DNA from: VAXT01 sp035318925
GTDB lineage: Bacteria > Actinomycetota > Thermoleophilia > Gaiellales > Gaiellaceae
NCBI GenBank assembly: GCA_035318925.1
Contig: DATHDS010000011.1
Span: 1-64,000 of the forward strand
Length of the DNA: 64,000 nucleotides
Reading direction: 5' to 3'
Each line of letters begins with the position of its first letter. Position 1 is the first letter of the stretch. Below, in pieces: positions 15,706 to 23,732 of this stretch. The position numbers and the translations under genes are program-made. The notes below the pieces were generated by a model. The model was not told the DNA's origin. It searched no databases and saw only the letters and a program-made list of their open reading frames with translations.

Positions 15706-16943
15706 ACCTCGTTCTCGTCGGCACTTCGCACAGGCTGGCTCCGGTCGAGGTGCGGGAGCGGGTCGCCCTCGACCTCGACGGCGCGGCGGAGCTCGCGCGG
15801 CGCCTTGCCGACGGAGGCGAGGCGGTCTGCCTCTCGACCTGCAACCGCACGGAGCTCTATCTCGCTCACCAAGATCCCGACTTGGCGGAGCGCCTCGCAG
15901 GCGCTGCCCTGGCGGAGGGGGAGATCGAGCTCTACCGGCTGCGCGACGAAGCGGCTGCGCTCCACCTTTTCCGCGTTGCCGCCGGGCTCGACTCGCTCGT
16001 GCCCGGCGAGGGCGAGATCCTGGGCCAGGTGCGCGCCGCCTACGAGTCCGGCGCGTGCGGTCCGGTCCTCGACCGGCTCTTCCGGCAGGCGCTGCACGCT
16101 GGGAAGAAGGTCCGCGCCGAGACCGCGATCGGCGAAAGCCCCGCGTCGGTCTCCTCGGCGGCCGCGGCGCTCGCCCAGCAGGTGTTCGGCGAGCTTGACG
16201 GTTGCCGCGTGCTACTTGTCGGCGCGGGAGACGTGAGCGAGCTCGCAGCCCGCAGCCTCGCCGCGCGGGGCGCCTCGATCTCGGCGGTCACGAGCCGGAC
16301 GCAGGAGCGGGCCGAGGCGCTGGCGGCGCGGTTCGGGGGACAGGCCGTCGCGTTCGACAACATCGAGGGCGAGCTCGCCCGCGCAGACGTCGTCGTCTCC
16401 TCGACAAGCGACCCGGGCTATGTCCTGAACGCGGAGCGAATGCCGGAACGTAAGGGCCGCCCGCTGTTCGTCATCGACCTCGCCGTCCCGCGCGACGTCG
16501 AGCCTGCGGTCGCCGACCTCGACGACTGCTACCTGTACGACGTCGACGACCTGCAGGCGGTCGTCAGCGAAAGCCTCAGCGGCAGGTGGCGGGAAGCGGC
16601 GCGCGCCGAGTCGATGGTCGCGCACGAGGCCGGCCGGTTCCGCGACTGGCAGGCCTCGCTCGACGTCGTCCCGGCGATTGCATCGCTCCGCGAGCGGGCC
16701 GAAAGCATCCGGTCGGGTGAGCTGGCCAAGGCCGCGGGCCGGCTCGACGGCCTCTCCGAGAGCGAGCGCCGAACGGTCGAATCGCTGACGACGCAGATCG
16801 TGAACAAGCTCCTGCACGTCCCGATCGTGCGGCTCAAGGAAGCGGCCGCGACGGAGGGCTCCGGGTATGTCGACGCGGCCCGCCATCTCTTCGGTCTGGG
16901 GGAGGACGAGGATGCTGCTCCGGGTCGGAAGTCGCGGAAGTAG
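15702..16943 (+). CDS. hemA: Glutamyl-tRNA reductase HemA
   Basis: First committed enzyme of C5-pathway tetrapyrrole synthesis: reduces glutamyl-tRNA to glutamate-1-semialdehyde with NADPH. The 413-residue product has the catalytic Cys in LSTCNRTELY (near residue 48), LDSLVPGEGEILGQVR, the Rossmann loop LLVGAGDVSELAA, and the dimerisation tail (LTTQIVNKLLHVPIVRLKEAA). Its 3' end overlaps hemC by 32 bp, consistent with translational coupling. Confidence 0.97.
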   Translation: MNLVLVGTSHRLAPVEVRERVALDLDGAAELARRLADGGEAVCLSTCNRTELYLAHQDPDLAERLAGAALAEGEIELYRLRDEAAALHLFRVAAGLDSLVPGEGEILGQVRAAYESGACGPVLDRLFRQALHAGKKVRAETAIGESPASVSSAAAALAQQVFGELDGCRVLLVGAGDVSELAARSLAARGASISAVTSRTQERAEALAARFGGQAVAFDNIEGELARADVVVSSTSDPGYVLNAERMPERKGRPLFVIDLAVPRDVEPAVADLDDCYLYDVDDLQAVVSESLSGRWREAARAESMVAHEAGRFRDWQASLDVVPAIASLRERAESIRSGELAKAAGRLDGLSESERRTVESLTTQIVNKLLHVPIVRLKEAAATEGSGYVDAARHLFGLGEDEDAAPGRKSRK

Positions 16944-17739
16944 GCTCGCCCTGACCCAGGCCGCGCTGGCCTGCGACCGGCTGCGCGGGCCCGGAATCGA
17001 GATCGCGCTCATCCCGATCACGACGGCCGGCGACCGCGACCGGACGAAGCCCTTCGGCGAGATCGGCGAGCGCGGCGTGTTCGTGAAGGAGCTCGAGGAG
17101 GCGCTGCTCGACGGGCGCATCGACGTCGCCGTCCACTCCGCGAAGGACATGACCTCGACCGACACCGACGGCCTCGTCGTCGGCGCCTACCCGGCGCGCG
17201 AGGATCCGCGAGACGCGCTCTGCGGCACCGACGCCGTCCGGCCGGAGATGAGGATCGGGACGGCCTCCGTGCGCCGCCGGGCCCAGCTGCTCGCGCTCGA
17301 GCCCACGCTTTCGATCGAGCCGCTGCGTGGGAACATCGACACCCGCCTGCGCAAGCGGGGCGAGCGTGGTCTGGACGCAGTCGTTCTCGCCGCCTGCGGG
17401 CTCGACCGGCTCGGGCTCGGCGCCAAAATCGGCCACCGCTTCGAGCCGGAGGAGCTGCTCCCCGAGGCGGGCCAGGGTGCGCTTGCGCTCCAGGTGCGGG
17501 TCGGCGAGGAGGAGCTCGTGGCCGGGGCGAACGACCCCGAGACCCACCGGCGGGTCGCCGCCGAGCGGCGCTGCGTCGCTCTGATTGGAGGGGGGTGTCT
17601 GGCGCCGATCGCCGCGTACCACGATGGGGAGACCCTGACCGGTCTCGTCGCGGATCCGGACGGCGGCTGGGTGCAGCGGCGAAGCGGGGACGATCCCGAC
17701 GCGCTGGCCGCCGAGCTGCTGTTGCTGGTTCCTGCGTGA
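16912..17739 (+). CDS. hemC: Hydroxymethylbilane synthase HemC
   Basis: Polymerises four porphobilinogens into hydroxymethylbilane. The 275-residue product has MLLRVGSRGSRLALTQAA at the N-terminus, VHSAKDM, TASVRRRAQL, LRGNIDTRLRK and the dipyrromethane cofactor Cys in LIGGGCLAPIAAY. The ATG at 16912 is preceded by a GGAGG-type ribosome-binding site inside hemA, deciding the start over a GTG-like codon further upstream. It shares a 4-bp overlap with hemD. Confidence 0.96.
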   Translation: MLLRVGSRGSRLALTQAALACDRLRGPGIEIALIPITTAGDRDRTKPFGEIGERGVFVKELEEALLDGRIDVAVHSAKDMTSTDTDGLVVGAYPAREDPRDALCGTDAVRPEMRIGTASVRRRAQLLALEPTLSIEPLRGNIDTRLRKRGERGLDAVVLAACGLDRLGLGAKIGHRFEPEELLPEAGQGALALQVRVGEEELVAGANDPETHRRVAAERRCVALIGGGCLAPIAAYHDGETLTGLVADPDGGWVQRRSGDDPDALAAELLLLVPA

Positions 17740-18374
17740 AGGTGATCGTCACGCGGGCGCGAGCGCAGGCCGACCTGCTCGCTGCCCGCCTGGAAGAGCT
17801 CGGTCACGAAGTCGTCGAGTGCCCGCTGATCCGGATCGAGCCGCTGGCCGGGCCGGTCGACGTCGAGGGGTACGAGTGGGTGATCGTGACGAGCCCGAAC
17901 GGCGCCCGCGAGCTCGTCGCCCGGGCGGACGGCGAGCTGCCGAAGATCGCCGCCGTCGGCCCCGGGACGGCCGAGACGCTGCGCGAGCTCGGGGTCCAGC
18001 CCGCATTCGTCCCCACCGTCTCCTCGCAGGACGGCCTCGTTGCCGAGTTCCCGCGGCCGGAGGGCCGAGTGCTCTTTGCGGCGGCAGAGGGCGCACGCCG
18101 GCGGCCGGTCGAGGAGCTCGGCGCCGACTTCGTCGCGCTCTACCGCACGCATCCCCTGCGTCCTGCGGCGCTGCCGGAGGGCGACCTCGTCGTGCTCGCG
18201 TCCGGCTCGGCGGCCCGCTCGTTCGCCGAGCTCGGAACGAACATCCCGGCAGTCTCGATCGGCCCGCAGACAACACGCGCGGCAGAGGCCGCCGGGCTTC
18301 AAGTCGTCGCCGAGGCCGGCACGCACGACATCGACGGGCTCATCGCCGCAGTCAGTGCTTTAGCGTGGCCCTGA
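17736..18374 (+). CDS. hemD: Uroporphyrinogen-III synthase HemD
   Basis: Closes and inverts ring D of hydroxymethylbilane to uroporphyrinogen III. The 212-residue product begins VIVTRARAQADLLAARLEELGHEV, then WVIVTSPNGA, IAAVGPGTAETLRELG, and LVVLASGSAARSF / VSIGPQTTRAAEAAGL in the second half. HemD sequences are weakly conserved, but these motifs and its place after hemC make the call firm. The GTG overlaps the hemC stop. Confidence 0.92.
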   Translation: MKVIVTRARAQADLLAARLEELGHEVVECPLIRIEPLAGPVDVEGYEWVIVTSPNGARELVARADGELPKIAAVGPGTAETLRELGVQPAFVPTVSSQDGLVAEFPRPEGRVLFAAAEGARRRPVEELGADFVALYRTHPLRPAALPEGDLVVLASGSAARSFAELGTNIPAVSIGPQTTRAAEAAGLQVVAEAGTHDIDGLIAAVSALAWP

Positions 18375-18375
18375 C

Positions 18376-19179
18376 GTGTTCGTCACCTTCCTGACCGACT
18401 TCGGGCTCGAGGACGACTTCGTCGGCACCTGCCACGGCGTGATGAAGCGGATCGCGCCCGAGATCGAGATCATCGACATCACCCACGGGATCCAGCCGCA
18501 GGGCGTGCTCCAGGGCGCGCTCGTGCTCGCGAACACGCTTCCGTACCATCCGGAAGGAGTTCACCTCGCGGTCGTCGATCCGTATGTCGGCACCGAGCGC
18601 CGCGCTCTTGCGCTCCGGTCGGGGGACGGGCGTCTCTTCGTCGGGCCGGACAACGGGCTGCTGATCCCTGCCGCGAAGAAGCTCGGAGGGATCGATGCCG
18701 CCCACGAGGTGACGAATCGCGACTACGCGCTCGAGCCAGTCTCGGCGACGTTCCACGGCCGGGACGTCTTCTCTCCGGCCGCGGCGCATCTCGCGAACGG
18801 GGTCGCGATCGAGGAGCTTGGGCCCGCGATCGAGCCGGGCTCGCTCGCGCAGCTCGACGTGCCGCAGCCCGAGGTCAGCGACCGGCGGATTCGCGCGTGC
18901 TGCCTCTACGTCGACCGCTTCGGAAACATGCAGCTGAACCTGACCCGGGAGCACCTCGAGCGACTCGGTATCGAGCCGGGCACCCAGGTGGAGCTCGAGC
19001 TCGGATCGGAGCGCTACTACGCGATCGCGGCCCGCACTTACGCCGATGCGCGAGCCGGCGAGATCATTCTCTACCAGGACGCCTACGACAACATCGCGAT
19101 CGCGATCAGTGGCGGCAGCGCGGCCGAGACGTTCTTCGCGCGTCCGGGAGTCGACGTTCGGGTCCGGGTCGCCGAGTGA
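18376..19179 (+). CDS. SAM hydrolase (adenosine-forming), DUF62 family
   Basis: Members of this fluorinase-related family hydrolyse S-adenosylmethionine to methionine and adenosine. The 267-residue product has FVTFLTDFGLEDDFVGTCHGVM at the N-terminus, IIDITHGIQPQGV, the catalytic-site region VVDPYVGTERR (conserved Asp and Arg) and FVGPDNGLL, then ATFHGRDVFSPAAAHLA. The C-terminal beta domain includes CLYVDRFGNMQLNL. Start is GTG one base after the hemD stop; the stop overlaps the following methyltransferase. Confidence 0.92.
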   Translation: MFVTFLTDFGLEDDFVGTCHGVMKRIAPEIEIIDITHGIQPQGVLQGALVLANTLPYHPEGVHLAVVDPYVGTERRALALRSGDGRLFVGPDNGLLIPAAKKLGGIDAAHEVTNRDYALEPVSATFHGRDVFSPAAAHLANGVAIEELGPAIEPGSLAQLDVPQPEVSDRRIRACCLYVDRFGNMQLNLTREHLERLGIEPGTQVELELGSERYYAIAARTYADARAGEIILYQDAYDNIAIAISGGSAAETFFARPGVDVRVRVAE

Positions 19180-19808
19180 GCGTTCTCGAGGGGCTCGGCC
19201 GCAAGTTCGCGCGCTTCACGACCAACCAGGTCGTGCGCCGCCCATGGGCGTGGCGGCTGCTTCGTCGGTTGACGCGGCTCCAGTTCAACCGGATCGCCCC
19301 TCGCTGGGACCAGATGCGGGGCCCGGATGCGTTTGGGTCGCTCGAAGCGGCGCTCGACTCGATCGACAGGCCGCCGAAGCGCGTGCTCGATCTGGGAACC
19401 GGGACGGGCAGAGCCGCCTTCCTCCTGGCGAGGCGCTATCCGGACGCGGAGGTCGTGGGCGTGGACCTCGCGGCCGCGATGCTCGCTGAGGCCCGGGACC
19501 TGACGCCGCCGGAGCTCGCCGACCGCGTGCGCTTCGAGGAGGCCGACGCGGAACGGCTTGCCTATCCCGACGCGTCGTTCGACCTCGTCTCGCTTGCGAA
19601 CATGATCCCGTTCTTCGACGAGCTTGCGCGAGTCGTCGCTCCCGGCGGCAGCGTCGTCTTCTCGTTCTCCGGCGGGGCCGGCACGCCGATCTACGTTTCG
19701 CCCGAAGTTCTCCGGAGGGAGCTCTCGCCGAGAGGTTTTACGGACTTTGCAGACTTTGCGGCCGGGATGGGAACGGCACTGGTGGCGAGAAAGTCCGACC
19801 GCGCGTAA
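19176..19808 (+). CDS. Class I SAM-dependent methyltransferase
   Basis: A 210-residue Rossmann methyltransferase of unknown substrate. SAM motif I is VLDLGTGTGRAA (near residue 69), motif II is VVGVDLAAAMLAEA, and ERLAYPDASFDLVSLANMIPFFDELARVVAPGG covers motifs IV-VI. Its GTG overlaps the stop of the SAM hydrolase gene. It is the last gene before tRNA-Phe and the presumed island, so it belongs to the core genome segment. Confidence 0.88.
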   Translation: MSVLEGLGRKFARFTTNQVVRRPWAWRLLRRLTRLQFNRIAPRWDQMRGPDAFGSLEAALDSIDRPPKRVLDLGTGTGRAAFLLARRYPDAEVVGVDLAAAMLAEARDLTPPELADRVRFEEADAERLAYPDASFDLVSLANMIPFFDELARVVAPGGSVVFSFSGGAGTPIYVSPEVLRRELSPRGFTDFADFAAGMGTALVARKSDRA

Positions 19809-19879
19809 TCTCGGGGCAAGAGGACGTTCGCGGCACGGTAGCACCGGCCCGGACGTCCTTTTTTCGCGTCAGACGGAGG

Positions 19880-19952
19880 TGGCGAGGGCCGGAATCGAAC
19901 CGGCGACACCACGGTTTTCAGCCGTGTGCTCTACCAACTGAGCTACCTCGCC
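19880..19952 (-). tRNA. tRNA-Phe (GAA)
   Basis: The minus strand folds into a full cloverleaf: acceptor GGCGAGG/CCTCGCC with discriminator A, D-arm GCTC/GAGC, anticodon stem CACGG/CCGTG with loop CTGAAAA (anticodon GAA), and T-arm GCCGG-TTCGATT-CCGGC. CCA is not encoded. Its first 24 bases lie within one copy of the island-flanking repeat. Confidence 0.97.
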
Positions 19953-19956
19953 GCGC
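19929..19956. repeat. Left 28-bp attachment-like repeat (within tRNA-Phe)
   Basis: Identical over 28 bp to 29892-29919. It covers the 5' acceptor arm and D-arm of tRNA-Phe plus four bases upstream (gcgc). The tRNA is intact on this side. Confidence 0.65.
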
Positions 19957-19982
19957 AATGAAGCGGATTCCAGCGTATCGAA

Positions 19983-20019
19983 CACACTGCCGAGTCATTT
20001 TCGGGTGGTTCGCAGTGTG
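19983..20019. repeat. 8-bp inverted repeat just inside the left island edge
   Basis: CACACTGC (19983-19990) and GCAGTGTG (20012-20019) form a perfect 8-bp inverted pair with 21 bases between. It begins 27 bp inside the left repeat, where integrase arm sites often lie. No gene is visible between 19957 and 20147; a short AGGCGA/TCGCCT hairpin near 20092-20106 may terminate the minus-strand operon. Confidence 0.4.
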
Positions 20020-20147
20020 GCTAGAGCGAAGAGAGGAAACCGCGAGCGCACCTTTTTGCTGGTTCCGGGGCTGATCGGACGGCGCCCCGGAGGCGAGCCT
20101 CGCCTGCGGAGTCCGACCCAGACTTCGACGCAGAATGGCCGCAACAG

Positions 20148-20930
20148 CTATTCCGGCTTGAAAGCCTTGGTGGTCGTACCATGCGCCCCGAACTTGATCG
20201 CCTTCCGCCGGGTGTCCTCGAACTTCGAGCGGGCGTAAGTGGCCACGAGGTTGCCGGACTCGATCCGCTCGAACCCGTGTTTCTCGAGGAGCTTCGCGTA
20301 CTCTGCTTCCAGCAGAGCTCCGGCTATTCAGCCCGTCCAGAGGTCGATGTTCCGCCGACCCTCTTCGCTCACCGGTCGTTGGATCGTCACGTCGGCGATC
20401 TGCATTCGCCCACCCGGCGCAAGCACGCGGTAAAGCTCGGAGAAGACCGCATCCTTGTCGGGGATGAGGTCGATGACGCCGTTCGAGATCACGACGTCGA
20501 AGCTCGCGTCCCCGAACGGAAGCTGCTCGGCCTCGCTCTCGACGAACTCGACGTTTCCGGCACCCATTTCACTGGCGGCGCGTTGCGCCTTGTCGAGCAT
20601 CTCGCGCGTCATGTCGATGCCGACCACGTGTCCCTCGGGGGCCACCATCTGGGCTGCGACGAGCGAGTCCGTCCCGGCACCGCAGCCTAGGTCCAGCACC
20701 CGCTCGCCGGGCTCTAGCCTGCCGAGCGAGAAGGGGTTGGCGACGCCCGCGAAGGATTCCACCGCGAGGTCGGGGACGCCGGCGAGCTCCACGGGATACT
20801 CGAGATCCTCGGCCCAGACACGGCCCGTCGGGAACATGAAGTCTTCCTCGGGCTTGGTCGAGACGCGCGCGTAGGTCTTCTTGATCTCGCTCTTGAGCGT
20901 TGCGACGTCGATCTCGACTTCGAGGGCCAT
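20148..20930 (-). CDS. Predicted selenoprotein: arsenite-methyltransferase-like SAM methyltransferase with in-frame UGA
   Basis: Read through a TGA at 20328-20330 as selenocysteine, this gives 260 residues ending at a TAG (20148-20150). SAM motif I is VLDLGCGAGTDS (C83), followed by VVGIDMTREMLDKA, LPFGDASFDVVISNGVI and LYRVLAPGGRM, all as in UbiE/ArsM-type methyltransferases. Residues around the UGA read NIDLWTG-U-IAGALLEAEY, where relatives carry Cys. The 59 codons after it are in frame and protein-like, ending KAFKPE. A 6-bp stem with a 5-nt loop begins at the right distance (separate entry). Apart from Sec201 the protein has only one Cys, so the classical three-Cys As(III) site is absent and the substrate is uncertain. 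It is last in a four-gene minus-strand operon. Confidence 0.8.
20301..20317 (-). promoter_or_regulatory. Candidate bacterial SECIS hairpin
   Basis: The mRNA reads CUCUGC-UGGAA-GCAGAG, a perfect 6-bp stem with loop UGGAA. The loop begins 16 nt after the UGA and has G as its second base. Bacterial SECIS elements recognised by SelB need a small apical loop with G in the first two positions, 16-37 nt from the UGA. All conditions are met. Confidence 0.75.
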
Positions 20931-20940
20931 CGCGCTAAAG

Positions 20941-22215
20941 CTACAACCCGCCGAAGCGTTCTGTGAGGCGCGGCCGATGCGTTTCATTCGTCACGCCGAT
21001 GGTTCGGGGCCACGCTGTCGCCGCAACCCAGAGGCCGCTCCCGGCTGTCAGGGCCGCGACGAGGATGATCGCCTCGCCCATCCCAAACGCGTCCGCTATG
21101 AACCCGCTTGCCAGGGCGCCGGCAACGAGACCGAAGTCGCGCCAGAACCGGTATACACCGATGGCCTGCGCCCTGTCGATCGGCTGGACTGCATCGGAGA
21201 CCGCGGCAATCAGGGTCGGGTAGACGAGGGCCGTTCCGACACCGAGGAGGGCGGCCGCCGCGAGCGCCGCGGCGAAGGTCCCCCCGCTGGCTACGAGCAA
21301 GGTGAGCGCCCCCGCCTGGACGATCATTCCGCCGACGATGAGCGGCTTCCGGCCGGTGGAGTCCGAAAGCCATCCGGTCAGCAATTGCCCGAGGCCCCAG
21401 ACAGCCGGATAGACGGCTGCGACGGCGCCGATCTGACCGACGCTAGCTCCGTTCGCTGCGAGGTAAAGTGGCGCGAGCCCCCAGGCGAGTGCGTCATTCA
21501 AGTTGTTGACGAGCCCAGCCTGCGAGCAGGCACGGAGCACCGGCTGACCAATCGTTCCGCGCGTAAGCGCGGTCAGCAGCGAGCTTCGGTTCGTGCGGGG
21601 ATGCGCCCGTTGCTCCTCGACGACGTGGCCTGCCGTGTCGCGTACGAAGACGACCGTCAGCACCAGACCGAGGATCGCCAGGGCTGCCGCACCGACCCAG
21701 ATGACCGTGCGCGGTGCGAAGGTCGCCGCGAGCGCGCCACTCGCGAACGCCGCCACCGCCACGCCAAGGTAGCCGGCCGATTCGTTCAGGCCGAGGGCGA
21801 GCCCACGGCGTCGCGGACCGGCGAGGTCGATCTTCATGACGACCGTCATCGACCAGGCGAGGCCCTGGTTGACACCGAGCAGCAGGTTGGCCGCGATGAT
21901 GAACGACCAGGAGGGGGCGAGCCCGATCAGCAGCGGCACCGGCAGCGCCACGAGCCAGCCGATCACCAACAGCCGCTTGCGCCCGACGCGATCGGCCAAC
22001 TGGCCGGCGGCGAGGTTGGTGAGCGCTTTGGCGGCACCGAAGGCGAGGACAAATGCGAGGATCGCCGAGCTCGAGCGCAGGCCGAAATCCTGTTTGCCGA
22101 CGAGCGGCAGCACGCTTCGCTCGAGTCCAACCATGCCGCCGACGAGTGCGTTCAGCCCGACGAGGAGCGCGAATTGACGGCCGTTTGCCCGAAGGCCCAG
22201 ACGGACCTCCCTCAT
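20941..22215 (-). CDS. Major facilitator superfamily transporter
   Basis: A 424-residue, roughly 12-helix MFS protein. The loop-2/3 signature GQLADRVGRKRLLVIGW (near residue 75) and its half-repeat GWLSDSTGRKPLIVGG (near 285) are clear. It starts MREVRLGLRANGRQFALLVG; the ATG overlaps the stop of the upstream metallo-beta-lactamase gene by 4 bp, and the selenoprotein gene starts 10 bp after its stop. Operon context suggests export of a metalloid, methylated product or sulfur compound, but the substrate cannot be read from sequence. Confidence 0.88.
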   Translation of the reverse strand: MREVRLGLRANGRQFALLVGLNALVGGMVGLERSVLPLVGKQDFGLRSSSAILAFVLAFGAAKALTNLAAGQLADRVGRKRLLVIGWLVALPVPLLIGLAPSWSFIIAANLLLGVNQGLAWSMTVVMKIDLAGPRRRGLALGLNESAGYLGVAVAAFASGALAATFAPRTVIWVGAAALAILGLVLTVVFVRDTAGHVVEEQRAHPRTNRSSLLTALTRGTIGQPVLRACSQAGLVNNLNDALAWGLAPLYLAANGASVGQIGAVAAVYPAVWGLGQLLTGWLSDSTGRKPLIVGGMIVQAGALTLLVASGGTFAAALAAAALLGVGTALVYPTLIAAVSDAVQPIDRAQAIGVYRFWRDFGLVAGALASGFIADAFGMGEAIILVAALTAGSGLWVAATAWPRTIGVTNETHRPRLTERFGGL

Positions 22216-22967
22216 GCGGGGGCGGCCACCTGTCCGGAGCGGTTCGCGGCAACGATGCGTTCCTGATCGACCGGGCGCGGCGGCATGTCAGCGACAAGTG
22301 CGTCGGCGAACGTCTCCGTGTCAGCGAGCGCGAGCAGAGGGTTGTGGGCGCGCTCGAAGCCGATCGAGGAGACGGCGTTGCCCGAGAGGCCGCGGCCACA
22401 GACCGAGCCTGCGTAGTGGCTCGGGTAAAGGAGGACGTAGTCGGGCAGCTCCAGCAGCCGGCGCACGCTCGCGTGCAGCAGGCGCGCCTGGCCGTGGACG
22501 TCGTCGTCGACGTGGAGGTCGGGGCGGCCGACGTCGCCGATCAGGAGCGAGTCGCCGCTGAACACCAGCCACGGCTCATCGCTGCCTCGGCGCCGGTCGG
22601 TGACCGCGTAGGCGTGGTGGGCGGGCGCGTGGCCGGGCGTCGCAATAGCCGTCACGAGCGTGTTCCCGAGCTCCACCACCTCGCCGTCGGCAAGCGCAAC
22701 ATGCTCGAACTCGACACCGACGCTGGCCGGCAGATAGGCGGTCGCGCCGGTACGCTCGACCAGCGCGGGCAGACCGGAGACGTGATCAGCCTGGACGTGC
22801 GTCTCGAAGACCGCCACGATTGGCGAGCCCAGCGCGGCTGCGGTGGCGATGTAGTCGTCGACGAGGTCGGTGTGCGGGTCGACGACCGCGAGCTTGGCGT
22901 GCGTGCCGCAACCGAACAGGTAGCTGGCACAAGAAGTTGCGTCGTTCAGAAACGGGCGTAGCAGCAT
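22212..22967 (-). CDS. Metallo-beta-lactamase-fold hydrolase, ETHE1/persulfide-dioxygenase-like
   Basis: A 251-residue MBL protein resembling ETHE1-type persulfide dioxygenases and glyoxalase II. Metal-site residues: H57 and D61/H62 in ETHVQADHVSG, H113 (ATPGHAPAHH), D139 (FSGDSLLIGD) and H184 (YPSHYAGSVCG). The second His of the usual THxHADH motif is Gln59 here, which removes a normal iron or zinc ligand. An AGGAGG site precedes the ATG, 16 bp after the rhodanese stop. Linkage with a rhodanese supports a role in persulfide or sulfane-sulfur metabolism. Confidence 0.82.
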   Translation of the reverse strand: MLLRPFLNDATSCASYLFGCGTHAKLAVVDPHTDLVDDYIATAAALGSPIVAVFETHVQADHVSGLPALVERTGATAYLPASVGVEFEHVALADGEVVELGNTLVTAIATPGHAPAHHAYAVTDRRRGSDEPWLVFSGDSLLIGDVGRPDLHVDDDVHGQARLLHASVRRLLELPDYVLLYPSHYAGSVCGRGLSGNAVSSIGFERAHNPLLALADTETFADALVADMPPRPVDQERIVAANRSGQVAAPA

Positions 22968-22983
22968 CGGGGTCTCCTCCTCA

Positions 22984-23646
22984 TCAGCTCGTTTCGACCG
23001 GCAGGCCCGCCCGCCGCCACTCGGGAAAGCCGACGTCCAGGCGCCGCGCCTTCAGTCCGCGCGCTTGCAGCAGGCGAACGGCTTCGTCGGCATAAACGCA
23101 ATAAGGGCCCCGGCAGTAGGCGACGATCTGTCGGTGGCGCGGGAGCTTGGCCGCAAGCGACGCGAGCGCGTCCACCGGCATCGATTGCGCGCCCGGAATG
23201 TGCCCCGCCTTGTATTCGGGCTCCGGCCGGACATCGAGCACAACGACGTCGCCTCGGGCCAGCCGCTTCTGAAGCTCCTCGGCGGAGACATGCTCGACAC
23301 CGTCCCGCTCACCCAGGTACTCGTCCGCCAATTGATTCACCTCTGCAACGTGGCGCACCGCGACATCGCGCACCGCAGCCCAGAGATCGCCCACCCGCTC
23401 GCTCGCCAGCCGATAAATGATCCGCGTCCCCTCCCGGCGCGAACGAACCAGACCCGCCCGAGCCAGAACACGCAGGTGCTGCGAAGTGTTCGCAACGCTC
23501 TGCGAGATCTCGTTCGCGATCTCCTCGACCGAGCGCTCGCCCTGCGCGAGCAGATCAACGATCTCCGCCCGGCGGCCGCTGCCGAGCGCCTGCGCTACAG
23601 ACGCGAACGCGTCGAACAAGGCCACTTTCGCTGCGCCACTTGCCAC
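22984..23646 (-). CDS. ArsR-type repressor fused to rhodanese domain
   Basis: A 220-residue fusion. Residues 1-100 are an ArsR/SmtB winged helix (EEIANEISQSVANTSQHLRVLARAGLVRSRREGT). Residues 118-215 are a rhodanese domain (VLDVRPEPEYKAGHIPGAQSMP) with active-site C178 in AYCRGPYC and a second Cys at 183. No CXC metal-binding pair is seen in the ArsR part, so sensing may occur through the rhodanese Cys, as persulfide or metalloid. First gene of the operon leading to the selenoprotein; an inverted repeat lies 5 bp upstream. Confidence 0.9.
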   Translation of the reverse strand: MASGAAKVALFDAFASVAQALGSGRRAEIVDLLAQGERSVEEIANEISQSVANTSQHLRVLARAGLVRSRREGTRIIYRLASERVGDLWAAVRDVAVRHVAEVNQLADEYLGERDGVEHVSAEELQKRLARGDVVVLDVRPEPEYKAGHIPGAQSMPVDALASLAAKLPRHRQIVAYCRGPYCVYADEAVRLLQARGLKARRLDVGFPEWRRAGLPVETS

Positions 23647-23650
23647 ATTC

Positions 23651-23666
23651 TCAAGTTATCACTTGA
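23651..23666. promoter_or_regulatory. Inverted-repeat operator between ArsR-rhodanese and methyltransferase
   Basis: TCAAGT-TATC-ACTTGA is a perfect 6-bp inverted repeat in an A/T-rich gap between divergent genes, 5 bp from the ArsR-rhodanese start and 67 bp from the other gene. It is the obvious candidate binding site for the ArsR domain. Confidence 0.55.
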
Positions 23667-23732
23667 ATAGTTGAAGATCAAGCGTTACGCTCTGCCGCGA
23701 CCAGTCCTTACTCGCACAGAACGGAGGCAACC

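Noticed and set aside
20005..20238. Plus-strand frame of 77 codons downstream of tRNA-Phe.
   Set aside because: It overlaps the antisense of the selenoprotein's C-terminus, has no ribosome-binding site and no recognisable content.
20328..20930. Reading the methyltransferase as ending at the TGA (200 residues).
   Set aside because: The C-terminal part after the TGA is in frame, family-like and followed by a normal stop, and a SECIS-like hairpin is present. Truncation or a sequencing error remain as alternatives.
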